Source: DASSFZ01 sp036514635
GTDB taxonomy: Bacteria; Chloroflexota; Anaerolineae; Fen-1058
Length of the DNA stretch: 26,061 nucleotides
Reading direction: 5' to 3'
Assembly: GCA_036514635.1 (NCBI GenBank)
Contig: DATBWU010000126.1
Span: 1 to 26,061 of the forward strand
The notes beneath the pieces were generated by a model. It was not told the DNA's origin and did not search any database. It was given only the letters and a program-made list of their open reading frames with translations. The translations under genes and the position numbers were made by a program. Shown here piece after piece: positions 5,724-13,515 of this stretch (the first letter of the stretch is position 1; every line of letters begins with the position of its first letter).

Positions 5724-7133
5724 ATGAATGCCATGGATGTCTTGTTGGAATCGCTTCAGAAGACGATTGCCCTAAAGGACGGCCGTGTCACGGTCAAGGA
5801 CGAAGCCAAGCTCAAGACCCGGGTCGATGGCCTGATCTACGAAGCCGTCTTCGGCGATGGCGACGCCAAAGCCACCGCGCGCTGGCTGATCTGGGAGATC
5901 GCACAGGCGCTCGGCATTCGCCCTGCGTCGATTCACGATCTGTACACGGCCGTCGGGCGCGGCGCGATCGATCGGCCCTTTACCGTGCCGGCGATGAACT
6001 TGCGCATGATGGCCTACGACTCGGCCCGCGCCGTCTTCCGCGCGGCGTGCGCCATGAACGCCGGCGCGCTCATCTTCGAGATCGCCCGCTCCGAGATGAG
6101 CTACACCGATCAGCGCCCGTCCGAGTACACCAGCGCCGTCCTGGCCGCCGCGATCAAAGAAGGGTATCGCGGGCCAGTGTTCGTTCAGGGCGATCACTTC
6201 CAGGTCAATGCGAAGAAGTTCGCCGCAGCGCCCGACGCCGAGATGAAAGCCGTGCGCGACCTGGTGAAAGAGGCGATTCCCGCCGGCTTCTACAACATCG
6301 ACATCGATACCTCGACGCTCGTCGATTTGAATCAGCCCACCACGTACGAGCAGCAGCGCACCAACTTCGAGCGCTGCGCCGAGCTGACTCGAACCGTGCG
6401 CGAGCTCCAGCCGAAGGGCGTGACGATCTCCGTCGGCGGCGAGATCGGCGAGGTTGGCGGCAAGAACTCGACCGAAGAAGAACTGCGCGCCTTCATGGAC
6501 GGTTATCTCAAGACGCTGGGCGGGCAGACCGGCATCAGCAAGATCAGCATCCAGACCGGCACGTCGCACGGCGGCGTCGTCTTGCCCGATGGCACGCTGG
6601 CCGACGTGGCGATCGACTTCGACGTGCTCAAGCGACTCGGTGAAGTCGCGCGCAAGGAATACGGCCTGGGCGGCGCGGTGCAGCACGGCGCGTCGACGCT
6701 GCCGGAAACGGCGTTCGGCAAGTTCGTCGAAAACGGCGCGGTCGAAGTCCACCTGGCAACGGCGTTCCAGACGCTGGTCATGGATCACGAATCGGTCCCG
6801 ATGTCGCTGCGCGACGAGATTCGCGACTGGCTGTTCCAGAACGCGGCAGACGAGCGCAAGGCCAAGGACACCGACGAGCAATTCGTCTATAAGACACGCA
6901 AGAAGGCCATCGGCCCGTTCAAGCGTGCCTTCTGGAACCTGCCCGAATCGGCGCGCATGTCGATCGGCATGGCGCTGGAAGCGCGCTTCTCGTTCCTGTT
7001 CGACCAGCTCGGCATCCACGATACCGCCCCTTATGTGGCCGAGCACGTCCATCCCGCCGAGGTTCACCAGCCCAAGCCGGCCGGCGCGGTCAAAGCCGTG
7101 AAGGCAGAGTCGGTGGAGGGGCTGGCAGACTGA
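5724..7133 (+). CDS. Class II fructose-bisphosphate aldolase-like protein (long form)
   Basis: The 469-residue product has the class II aldolase pattern in order: PAMNLRMMAYDSARAVFRAA, VFVQGDHFQVN (catalytic Asp and zinc His), the NIDIDTST strand, SVGGEIGEVGG, QTGTSHGGVVLPDG (second His), AVQHGAST (third His) and EVHLATAFQ at the phosphate site. This supports a zinc-dependent aldol cleavage of a ketose bisphosphate or a related sugar phosphate. The exact substrate is not evident. Typical class II aldolases have about 290-350 residues; the extra length is an N-terminal helical region and a C-terminal part of roughly 100 residues ending in a charged A/K/E/P tail. ATG 5724 is chosen for GGAGAAGATAAGC upstream; an upstream extension of the frame is rejected. 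The ABC ATPase starts directly after its stop. Confidence 0.8.
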   Translation: MNAMDVLLESLQKTIALKDGRVTVKDEAKLKTRVDGLIYEAVFGDGDAKATARWLIWEIAQALGIRPASIHDLYTAVGRGAIDRPFTVPAMNLRMMAYDSARAVFRAACAMNAGALIFEIARSEMSYTDQRPSEYTSAVLAAAIKEGYRGPVFVQGDHFQVNAKKFAAAPDAEMKAVRDLVKEAIPAGFYNIDIDTSTLVDLNQPTTYEQQRTNFERCAELTRTVRELQPKGVTISVGGEIGEVGGKNSTEEELRAFMDGYLKTLGGQTGISKISIQTGTSHGGVVLPDGTLADVAIDFDVLKRLGEVARKEYGLGGAVQHGASTLPETAFGKFVENGAVEVHLATAFQTLVMDHESVPMSLRDEIRDWLFQNAADERKAKDTDEQFVYKTRKKAIGPFKRAFWNLPESARMSIGMALEARFSFLFDQLGIHDTAPYVAEHVHPAEVHQPKPAGAVKAVKAESVEGLAD

Positions 7134-8096
7134 ATGGCCGAGCCTGCCCTCGTCACCGAGAAACTCACCAAGCGCTACGGCTCGCTGGTTGCCGTGCGCG
7201 ATCTCGACTTGCACGTTCCGCGCGGAGCGGTGTTCGGCTTTCTCGGCCCCAACCGCGCCGGCAAGACGACGACGATCCGCCTGCTCCTGGGGCTGGTGCA
7301 TCCCACGTCGGGCGGCGCGCGGGTGCTGGGGCACGACATCGTCGCTGCGCGTGAGCGCTTTCTGCCGCAGGTCGGCGCGCTGGTCGAATCACCCGCGTTT
7401 TATCCCTACCTGTCGGGTCGCGACAACCTGCGCATCCTGAGCCACACCGGCGGCTACTATGACGAGAACCGCATCGACGAGGTGCTGGACGTCGCCGGGC
7501 TGGCCGACCGGCAACGCGATCGCGTGCGCACCTATTCGATGGGCATGAAGCAGCGATTGGCCGTCGCCGCGACGCTGCTCAATCGACCGACACTCTTGTT
7601 CCTCGACGAGCCGACAAACGGACTCGACCCCGCCGGGCAGGCCGAGATGCGCGACCTGATCAAGCAACTGGGCCTGTCCGGCCACACCGTCTTTCTGTCC
7701 AGCCACTTGCTGCACGAAGTCGAGCTGGTGTGCGATAGCGTGGCGATCATCGACAAGGGTCAACTGCTGACGCAGGGCCGCGTGACCGACTTGCTGGGCG
7801 CGGCGTCATACCTGCGCATCGAGGCAGAGCCACGCGAGCGCGCCTATGCGATCGTGCAAGGAATAGATGGCGTGTCCGTCGGGCAAGCGGGGAGCGATTA
7901 CCTTCGGGTCAAGGTGGAGCGCGAGCGCGTGCCGGAGATCGTCAATGCGCTGACCAACGGCCAGACGCGCGTGTACCAGGTCGTCGCCGAGCGCGAGACA
8001 CTGGAAGATGTCTTCTTGCGCGTCACGCGCGGCCAGGGCGAGAGGCTGCCTGAAAAGCCGGGAGCACCGGCTTCAGCCGGTGAAACTGCCGACTAA
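7134..8096 (+). CDS. ABC transporter ATP-binding protein (ABC-2 / drug-export type)
   Basis: This 320-residue ATPase should power the membrane protein encoded next. Visible motifs are the Walker A GPNRAGKTTT, the Q-loop region around GALVESPAFYPYLSG, the signature YSMGMKQRLAVA, the Walker B LLFLDEPTNGLDP and the switch His in LSSHLLHEVE. Residue 41 of the P-loop is Arg where this family nearly always has Gly (GPNGAGKTT). The GxxxxGKT consensus is kept and K44 is intact. The start ATG follows the aldolase TGA with no gap; GGAGGGG lies about 12 nt upstream. The last residues (GAPASAGETAD) are encoded by a small palindromic repeat (8065-8082), suggesting the 3' end was remodelled. Confidence 0.92.
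   Translation: MAEPALVTEKLTKRYGSLVAVRDLDLHVPRGAVFGFLGPNRAGKTTTIRLLLGLVHPTSGGARVLGHDIVAARERFLPQVGALVESPAFYPYLSGRDNLRILSHTGGYYDENRIDEVLDVAGLADRQRDRVRTYSMGMKQRLAVAATLLNRPTLLFLDEPTNGLDPAGQAEMRDLIKQLGLSGHTVFLSSHLLHEVELVCDSVAIIDKGQLLTQGRVTDLLGAASYLRIEAEPRERAYAIVQGIDGVSVGQAGSDYLRVKVERERVPEIVNALTNGQTRVYQVVAERETLEDVFLRVTRGQGERLPEKPGAPASAGETAD
8065..8082. repeat. REP-like hairpin at the 3' end of the ABC ATPase gene
   Basis: An 8-bp stem CACCGGCT/AGCCGGTG with a 2-nt loop is read in frame as the C-terminal tail. The preceding GAGGCTGCCTGAAAAGCCG (8042-8060) resembles the terminal repeat at 1032-1050, so a partial copy of that element may lie here. Downstream, 8098-8225 is non-coding and holds another CACCTGC/GCAGGTG inverted pair. 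Confidence 0.5.
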
Positions 8097-8225
8097 CCCC
8101 GCTCCGCTCACCTGCACTGCACCAAGCACAGCGCAGGTGCATGTGTCGCTGCGGGGGCAAGTGAGTCGGCGATCCGGATGCAACCTGCCTACTCGTCAGA
8201 CAGGGTTTGAGATGGAGCGCGGCGC

Positions 8226-9047
8226 ATGACTCTCGGATTACTTCAAGCCGAATGGATCAAAGCGCGACACATGAGCATCACCTGGCTGCTCGTGGCGATC
8301 CCTTCCGTTCTGGCACTGTTGGGCGCTGTGCTCCCGGTGAACGCGCTTGCGGACAGCGTGCGCCAATTCGGCCCTGCGTTACTCAACGATCTGAGCTCGT
8401 TCGCGTTCCCGCAGCCGATGTTGATCGGCCTGCAGATCGTCGACTTCCTCGGCAGCGTGCTCATCGTCATTTTCATTACGGCGTTGGCCGGTAACGAATT
8501 TGGCTTCGACACCTGGAAGAACCTACTGACACGGTTCGCGGGTCATGGTCGCCTCCTGGCGACGAAGATGCTCTATGCGCTGGCGGCGGCGGTAGTCATC
8601 ATCGTGATCGTGCCGATCGTGTTTCAACTGGGCGTCGTCGTCGCGCTCAAGAGCACGCTCGGCGTCGATGTTCCCCTCGGCGCGAATCCGGGCGAAATTC
8701 AAACGCTGGCGAAGGCGGCGCTGCTCTCCTGGCTCAGACTGGCCGTGGCCGCGTCGATCGGACTGCTGGCGACGACGGCCACGCGCTCCTCTGGCGGCGG
8801 GGTCGCTATCGCGATGCCGTGGCTGTTGGCCGACGGTATGATCAACGGTCTCGGCGTCCTGGGCGGGATGTGGAGCAGCATCGCCCCCTACACGTTCAAC
8901 TACAACCTGGGCGTGCTCTCGACTTACCTGAGTGGCCGCGCGGGACCGGTCACGCTCTGGCACTGCCTGATCGTGTTGGGGATTTACACGGCCGGTTTCG
9001 CGCTGCTCGCCATCACGATCTTCCGGCGACGCGACATCGCCGGATAA
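8226..9047 (+). CDS. ABC-2 type transporter permease
   Basis: This 273-residue, strongly hydrophobic protein has about six predicted membrane segments: residues around 17-37, a segment near IGLQIVDFLGSVLIVIFITALAG, ALAAAVVIIVIVPIVFQLGVVV, the LRLAVAASIGLLATTA region, a GGGVAIAMPWLL segment and a final LIVLGIYTAGFALLAITIF before a basic FRRRDIAG tail. The EFGFDTWKNLLT segment before the second half is typical of ABC-2 permeases that carry an early 'GT-K/R' loop. Start ATG 8226 has GGAG eight bases upstream. It forms the transporter with the ATPase 129 nt upstream. The substrate cannot be told from the sequence. Confidence 0.88.
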   Translation: MTLGLLQAEWIKARHMSITWLLVAIPSVLALLGAVLPVNALADSVRQFGPALLNDLSSFAFPQPMLIGLQIVDFLGSVLIVIFITALAGNEFGFDTWKNLLTRFAGHGRLLATKMLYALAAAVVIIVIVPIVFQLGVVVALKSTLGVDVPLGANPGEIQTLAKAALLSWLRLAVAASIGLLATTATRSSGGGVAIAMPWLLADGMINGLGVLGGMWSSIAPYTFNYNLGVLSTYLSGRAGPVTLWHCLIVLGIYTAGFALLAITIFRRRDIAG

Positions 9048-9053
9048 ACGTAG

Positions 9054-9098
9054 GGGCGAGCATCTGCTCGCCCGTGCGCCGGATAAATTATCCGGCGC
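9054..9098. repeat. Two adjacent perfect hairpins before the PLP-enzyme gene
   Basis: The first is GGGCGAGCA/TGCTCGCCC with a 2-nt loop (9054-9073). The second is GCGCCGGATAA with its exact complement around a single central base (9076-9098). They fill the 74-nt gap between the permease and the next gene, ending 23 nt before its ATG. There is no T-run, so they look more like REP-type sequences or an mRNA processing or stability site than terminators. Confidence 0.6.
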
Positions 9099-9121
9099 AA
9101 GCCAAAGGCATCGGAGGGAAC

Positions 9122-10498
9122 ATGATCCTCGGCCCGACCTTTGAGGAAATGCTTCACCCGGAGACAATCAACTCCAAGACGCGCGCCGCCGCGCTCGACG
9201 CGATGACGCGCGATCCACTCGATCCGATCAACCTGTTCAACATCACCTGGCGCGACGGGCAGAACCGCATCCGCTACGAAGTGCTGCCCGGGCCTCTCAC
9301 CGGCGTCGAAGCGAACATCGTCGTGTTGTACGGCAAAGATTTTCCGTCCGGCTCGCACAAAGTCGGCGCAGCGTACTCCGTGCTGATCGATCTGGAGACG
9401 GCCGGCGAAGTCGATCCGAGCGTCCACACGCTGGTGTGGCCCTCCACCGGCAACTACGGCATCGGCGGCGCGTGGGTCGGCTGCCGCATGGGCTTCAAGA
9501 GCATCGTCGTGCTGCCGGAGGGCATGAGCCAGGAGCGGTTCGATCGCATCCAGGGTTACGGTGCGTCGATCATCAAGACCGCCGGCAGCGAGAGCAACGT
9601 CAAGGAAATCTACGACAAGACGTGGGAGCTGCGCCGATCCGATCCGAACGTCCGTATCCTCAACCAGTTCGAGGTGATGGGCAACTACCGCTTTCATTAC
9701 TACGTCACCGGCAACACCATCGTCGAGCTCGCGGCTGAATTGAAGGCACGGGGCATCGGCGACGGGACGATCGCGGCTTATTGCAGCGCGATGGGTTCGG
9801 CGGGCACGATCGCGGCGGGCGACCGGCTCAAGCAGATATGGCCGCATCACAAGATCGTCGGGCTGGAACCGATCCAGTGCCCGACGCTGTACAACAACGG
9901 CTACGGCGCGCACGACATTCAGGGCATCGGCGATAAGCACGTCACGTGGATTCATCACGTCACGAACATGGATGCCATCCTGTGCCTGGACGACATCGAG
10001 TGCAAGAAAGGGCTGCAATTGCTGACCGACCCGGTCGGCATGAGCGTCCTCGAACGGCGCTTCGGCATCCCGCGCGGCAAGGTGGAGAAATTATCCACGA
10101 TCTTCGGCATCAGCGGCGTGTGCAACGTGCTCGGCGCGATCAAGACGGCCAGGCATTACGGCTTCGGCCCGCGCGATACCATCGTCACCATTTGCACCGA
10201 CGCGATCGACCGCTACCACTCGGTGATGGCCGATATGACCCGGGCTTACGGCAAGATGGACGAAGCCGAGGCCGTCGCGCGCGCGCATATCCTCCTCGAT
10301 CAGAAGACTGACTGGATCAAAGACGGCACGCCCGACGTGCGCCGCCAATGGCACAACCTGAAGTATTACACGTGGGTCGAGCAGCAGGGCAAGGCCGTCG
10401 AGGAGCTTGATGCGCAGTTGAGCGAAGACTGGTGGCTGGCCGAGCAGGCCAAAGTCGCCGCGATTGATTCACGAATCCAACAAGCGAGCGGGCCGTGA
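9122..10498 (+). CDS. Fold-type II PLP-dependent enzyme, cysteine synthase-like
   Basis: This 458-residue protein belongs to the tryptophan synthase beta/cysteine synthase superfamily. Lys80 in PSGSHKVGAAYS is the expected Schiff-base lysine. PSTGNYGIGGA is the Asn/Gly-rich substrate loop. AAYCSAMGSAGTIAAGDRLK is the phosphate-binding glycine-rich turn. VGLEPIQCPTLYNNGYGAHDIQGIGDKHV is a conserved middle segment. At about 110-150 residues longer than simple cysteine synthases (300-350), it belongs to a longer group often annotated only as a PLP-dependent protein; the substrate is unknown. Start ATG 9122 follows GGAGGGAAC. It overlaps the next gene by 4 nt, so the two are probably translated together. 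Confidence 0.88.
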   Translation: MILGPTFEEMLHPETINSKTRAAALDAMTRDPLDPINLFNITWRDGQNRIRYEVLPGPLTGVEANIVVLYGKDFPSGSHKVGAAYSVLIDLETAGEVDPSVHTLVWPSTGNYGIGGAWVGCRMGFKSIVVLPEGMSQERFDRIQGYGASIIKTAGSESNVKEIYDKTWELRRSDPNVRILNQFEVMGNYRFHYYVTGNTIVELAAELKARGIGDGTIAAYCSAMGSAGTIAAGDRLKQIWPHHKIVGLEPIQCPTLYNNGYGAHDIQGIGDKHVTWIHHVTNMDAILCLDDIECKKGLQLLTDPVGMSVLERRFGIPRGKVEKLSTIFGISGVCNVLGAIKTARHYGFGPRDTIVTICTDAIDRYHSVMADMTRAYGKMDEAEAVARAHILLDQKTDWIKDGTPDVRRQWHNLKYYTWVEQQGKAVEELDAQLSEDWWLAEQAKVAAIDSRIQQASGP

Positions 10499-10974
10499 AA
10501 TCCATTCTTGTCATTCTATTCATTGTGGTCGCCGCATTGCTCGTCGTCGCCATTGGCGCCGGGCTGATCGTCCTCGTCGCGACCGGGCTTGGCGCAGTGT
10601 TGTCGGGTCTTCTCCCGTTCTCGGCTTTTGAGGCGACGCTGTTCTCGCTCATCGCCATCCTCGGCGTCGCTGTGCTCATCGGACAAATCGTCGCCGCCAT
10701 CGCACGCTTCCAGGCAACAGCCGAGCCGGTGAGGTCGGCGGCGCCCGACGATGAAGAAGATGAAGAAGAATGGGAAGACGAGAACGAGGAGGACAATGAG
10801 GATTGGGACGAAGACGAGGAAGAAGCGCCCGGCGAGAGCGGCTTCATTCCTTCCATCCCGCGCTGGCGACAGCCGATCAAACGCGCCAGGTTTGAGAACG
10901 TAGGCAGAAACGATCCGTGCCCGTGTGGCAGTGGGAGGGAATTCAAGAACTGTCACGGGAAACCAGGTGCATAA
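10495..10974 (+). CDS. Membrane-anchored SEC-C motif protein with acidic linker
   Basis: This 159-residue protein has two N-terminal hydrophobic segments (about residues 2-35 and 42-65), then a very acidic linker (about 82-115, nearly all D and E with a few W and N). It ends in a canonical SEC-C zinc motif, DPCPCGSGREFKNCHGK, with C142, C144, C153 and H154. SEC-C is known from the SecA C-terminus, where it binds zinc and SecB or ribosomes, and from many small proteins. A membrane-bound version with an acidic spacer is uncommon in my experience. The GTG start overlaps the stop of the PLP gene by 4 nt, and its own TAA overlaps the next ATG by one base. The role is unknown. Confidence 0.8.
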   Translation: MKSILVILFIVVAALLVVAIGAGLIVLVATGLGAVLSGLLPFSAFEATLFSLIAILGVAVLIGQIVAAIARFQATAEPVRSAAPDDEEDEEEWEDENEEDNEDWDEDEEEAPGESGFIPSIPRWRQPIKRARFENVGRNDPCPCGSGREFKNCHGKPGA

Positions 10975-11657
10975 TGCAGCCCGATTCGTCCGTCCTGGTC
11001 TCGGTGATGAATGATCCGCGCGATCTGGAGATCGCGCGCCGGCAGGGCTGGTATCGCATCCCGCAGCGATCCGCGCCCAAGTTCTTCCCGCCGGAGTTCA
11101 TCGCCTTTTACCTGACCCGGCCCTTCGGCGAGGACGCTTGCTCGGTGCGCTGGTATGCGCAGGTGCGCGGCCACGAGCTTGCCGCTCGCCGCGACTTGCT
11201 GCCCGACGAGCCGGATCACCCACGCGCGCCCGATCCCTACTACAAAGTGCAACTGGGGCCGCTGTGCGAACTCCCCCACCCTATCCCATCCCAGCGTTGG
11301 CGGCGATTGACGTTCATCCTCACGACCGGCGAGCGGCTGTTCGCCGCGTGGGAGATCAACGATCTGGTCATCGGCTCGCGCGAGCAAGACCGGATGTGGC
11401 GCGCGCTGAAAGAAGCCGGCTTGCACGCCGAACGCGACGACGAGACCCCCTCGCGTCAGCGCGTCGATTTCCTGCTGCCGTGTCAGTATGGCGAGGTCGG
11501 CATCGTCGTGTCGGACGAACCCTCGCCGGACACGCCCGATTACGTTTTGCGCTTTACGCCCAGGCAGATCAACGAAGCGCTCGGCGAGTGCCTGTATCAG
11601 GTCAAGGCTGCCGTCACCGAGCGCGGCGGCCTGTCGCAGCCGGCGAGCCTGACGTGA
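10974..11657 (+). CDS. Conserved hypothetical protein, possibly nuclease-fold-related
   Basis: I do not assign a function. The 227-residue product begins SSVLVSVMNDPRDLEIAR, then GWYRIPQRSAPKFFPPEFIAFYLTRPFG, then YYKVQLGPLCELPHPIPSQRWRRLTFI. The C-terminal third (LKEAGLHAERDD...RVDFLLPCQYGEVGIVV) faintly recalls DUF559/VSR-type endonuclease domains in layout, but the acidic/lysine catalytic triad is not visible, so it would be inactive or unrelated. There are no membrane segments or signal peptide. Start ATG 10974 overlaps the SEC-C stop (TAATG), which suggests translational coupling. An upstream extension in frame would overlap the SEC-C gene and is rejected. Confidence 0.75.
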   Translation: MQPDSSVLVSVMNDPRDLEIARRQGWYRIPQRSAPKFFPPEFIAFYLTRPFGEDACSVRWYAQVRGHELAARRDLLPDEPDHPRAPDPYYKVQLGPLCELPHPIPSQRWRRLTFILTTGERLFAAWEINDLVIGSREQDRMWRALKEAGLHAERDDETPSRQRVDFLLPCQYGEVGIVVSDEPSPDTPDYVLRFTPRQINEALGECLYQVKAAVTERGGLSQPASLT

Positions 11658-11669
11658 CAGGCAGTAACC

Positions 11670-13304
11670 ATGTCTGAGTACCCTGCGTCGATCGTGCACG
11701 CATTTCTCGACGCCTGCGATCGCGCGCCCGATAAAACGTGCATCCACTTCGAAGGCCGGCAAATTACCTACGGCCAGTTGCGCGATCAGGCCATGCAGTG
11801 GGCCGGAGGGCTTCACGCCTGGGGCCTACAGCCGGAGGATCGCGTCGCGCTCTACCTCGACAACAGCCCGACCTTTCTCGCGGCGTACCTCGGCACATAC
11901 CTGGCCGGTGGAATCGTCGTCCTGGTCAACACGCAGTATCGACAGGTCGAGCTGCGCCATATCCTCAATGACTCGGGCACACGAGTGTGTATCACGGACG
12001 ACGAACGGCTGGTGGAGTTGAACAAGGTGCACGCGGACCTGCCCGCGCTCGAAGCCGTTGTTCTGGCAGATGGCGACGGACGAAAGTCGAACGATGCGGC
12101 TTCTTCAGCTTTGCCTTCTGCATTCTCCATTCTTCATTCGTCCTCCTTCATCCCTCCTCCCTCACCCTTCATCCTTCCCACGCCCTCCTCCATCGCGCTG
12201 CTGGCGTACACCTCCGGCACGACCGGCCGATCCAAAGGGGCGATGCTCACACACGGCAACCTCGCCGCGAATGCCCGAGCCGTGACGACGGCCTGGCGTT
12301 GGTCTGCCGGCGATCGGCTGCTGCTCGCGCTTCCGCTATTTCACGTCCACGGCCTGTGCGTCGGCATGCACGGATCGTTTCTGATGGGAAGCACAGTCGA
12401 TCTGCGCCGTCGCTTCGATGCCGCCGAGGTCTTCGACACGCTGCTGAGAGGCACGACGGCGATGTTCTTCGGCGTGCCGACGATGTACAGTCGCCTGATC
12501 GCCGAAGCGAAGCAACGCGGGCGCGCGCCCATGCCGATTCGGCTGTACGTCTCCGGCTCCGCGCCGCTGAGCACCCACACATTCGACGAGTTCGAGCGAG
12601 TCTTCGGCCAGCGCATCCTCGAGCGCTACGGCATGACCGAGACGCTAATGAATCTGACTAACCCGTACGATGGCGAGCGGCGAGCGGGTACGGTCGGCCA
12701 GCCATTTCCCGGCCAGGAGGCGCGCATCGTCGATGTGCAGACGCGGCAGCCGATCCGCGACGAGCGCCCCGGCGAGATTCAAGTGCGCGGCCCGCACGTC
12801 TTCAAAGGTTACTGGCAAAATCCTGAAGCGACGGCGTCGGCCTTCGATGCGGAAGGCTGGTTCAACACCGGTGACCTGGGTTGGCGCAGCGCCGACGGCT
12901 ACTTCACGATTTCGGGTCGCGCGCACGAGCTAATCATCAGCGGCGGCTACAACGTCTACCCGCGCGAGGTCGAAGAAGTGCTGCAGGCGCACCCTGGCGT
13001 GGCCGAGGCAGCGGTGATCGGCTTGCCGGACGCTGACCTCGGCGAGCAGGTCGTGGCCGTCGTGGTGAAACGCTCCGACGCTCACGGCCCGAGCGCCGAA
13101 GACCTCGTCGCCCATTGCCGCGATCGGATCGCCGCGTACAAGAAGCCGCGCCGCGTGATCTTCGTCGAGTCGCTGCCGCGCAATGCGCTGGGCAAAGTGC
13201 AGAAACAGGTGATTGCAGAGTGGATTCGGACACCCGAAGTGGCAGCCTCAAATCGGGACCTGAGATCGCGCCCGCCCGCTTCGCGTGATCAATCCGGCAG
13301 CTGA
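11670..13304 (+). CDS. AMP-forming acyl-CoA synthetase, malonyl-CoA synthetase (MatB)-like
   Basis: This 544-residue enzyme of the ANL superfamily activates a carboxylate with ATP and CoA. Motifs are the P-loop YTSGTTGRSKGA, the LPLFHVHGLCVG segment, SGSAPLS, ERYGMTETLMNLTNPYDGE with RRAGTVGQPFPG, the NTGDLG hinge region and PRNALGKVQK with the adenylation lysine. The YGMTET...NPYDGERRAGTVG pattern is characteristic of MatB-type malonyl-CoA synthetases, so malonate or methylmalonate is a reasonable but unproven substrate. Residues about 151-174 (SILHSSSFIPPPSP and onward) are not part of the fold. They are encoded by ten exact-period heptamers (12121-12190) just before the P-loop strand. Start ATG 11670 has only a weak ribosome site, 12 nt after the previous stop. 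Confidence 0.88.
   Translation: MSEYPASIVHAFLDACDRAPDKTCIHFEGRQITYGQLRDQAMQWAGGLHAWGLQPEDRVALYLDNSPTFLAAYLGTYLAGGIVVLVNTQYRQVELRHILNDSGTRVCITDDERLVELNKVHADLPALEAVVLADGDGRKSNDAASSALPSAFSILHSSSFIPPPSPFILPTPSSIALLAYTSGTTGRSKGAMLTHGNLAANARAVTTAWRWSAGDRLLLALPLFHVHGLCVGMHGSFLMGSTVDLRRRFDAAEVFDTLLRGTTAMFFGVPTMYSRLIAEAKQRGRAPMPIRLYVSGSAPLSTHTFDEFERVFGQRILERYGMTETLMNLTNPYDGERRAGTVGQPFPGQEARIVDVQTRQPIRDERPGEIQVRGPHVFKGYWQNPEATASAFDAEGWFNTGDLGWRSADGYFTISGRAHELIISGGYNVYPREVEEVLQAHPGVAEAAVIGLPDADLGEQVVAVVVKRSDAHGPSAEDLVAHCRDRIAAYKKPRRVIFVESLPRNALGKVQKQVIAEWIRTPEVAASNRDLRSRPPASRDQSGS
12121..12190. repeat. Ten-unit heptamer array within the acyl-CoA ligase gene
   Basis: The 70 nt divide exactly into ten 7-mers, each starting with C: CATTCTC, CATTCTT, CATTCGT, CCTCCTT, CATCCCT, CCTCCCT, CACCCTT, CATCCTT, CCCACGC, CCTCCTC. 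A looser TTCTTCAGCTTTGCCTTCTG stretch precedes it. The frame is preserved through the array, giving a Ser/Pro/Phe-rich insert. Confidence 0.85.
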
Positions 13305-13373
13305 AAACGGTGGATGGATCACACCGCACCTGCAAAAACCGCAGGGAGGGCGGGTGTCCGCCTTGAGCAGGCT

Positions 13374-13460
13374 GGTGATTTCACATCTCGACGGCTCTGC
13401 GTCCGCGTCCTCGCGGACGGCCCGCGAGACGCGGGCCTGGAGCACTTGGGTGCAATCACC
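13374..13460 (-). repeat. Double-hairpin repeat element, copy A
   Basis: This 87-bp unit is bounded by GGTGATT and AATCACC. It contains two adjacent hairpins, GTCCGCG/CGCGGAC and GGCCCGCG/CGCGGGCC. Its reverse complement is about 94% identical to copy B (17362-17450), with four substitutions and a 2-nt insertion. It lies in the 211-nt gap before the small membrane protein gene. The rest of that gap shows no gene. Confidence 0.75.
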
Positions 13461-13473
13461 GGTGAGCAGAGGG

Positions 13474-13503
13474 TTGCGTAAAACGTGAAGCACGCAATAT
13501 AAT
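13474..13503 (+). promoter_or_regulatory. Promoter of the small membrane protein gene (nearly leaderless mRNA)
   Basis: TTGCGT (13474-13479) and a perfect TATAAT (13498-13503) have an 18-nt spacer. The expected start site near 13510 leaves only about five bases before the ATG at 13516. Confidence 0.65.
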
Positions 13504-13515
13504 ACCGCCCACAGC

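Noticed and set aside
5772..7334. 520-codon open frame on the minus strand opposite the aldolase
   Set aside because: It is an antisense shadow of a gene with clear motifs, caused by high GC. The translation is Arg/Ala/His-rich with no recognisable domain.
8984..10018. 344-codon minus-strand frame opposite the PLP enzyme
   Set aside because: It is antisense to a well-supported gene and its product has no coherent fold or motif.
10953..11816. 287-codon minus-strand frame opposite the unknown protein and ligase start
   Set aside because: It spans the ends of two plus-strand genes and has a biased, motif-free translation.
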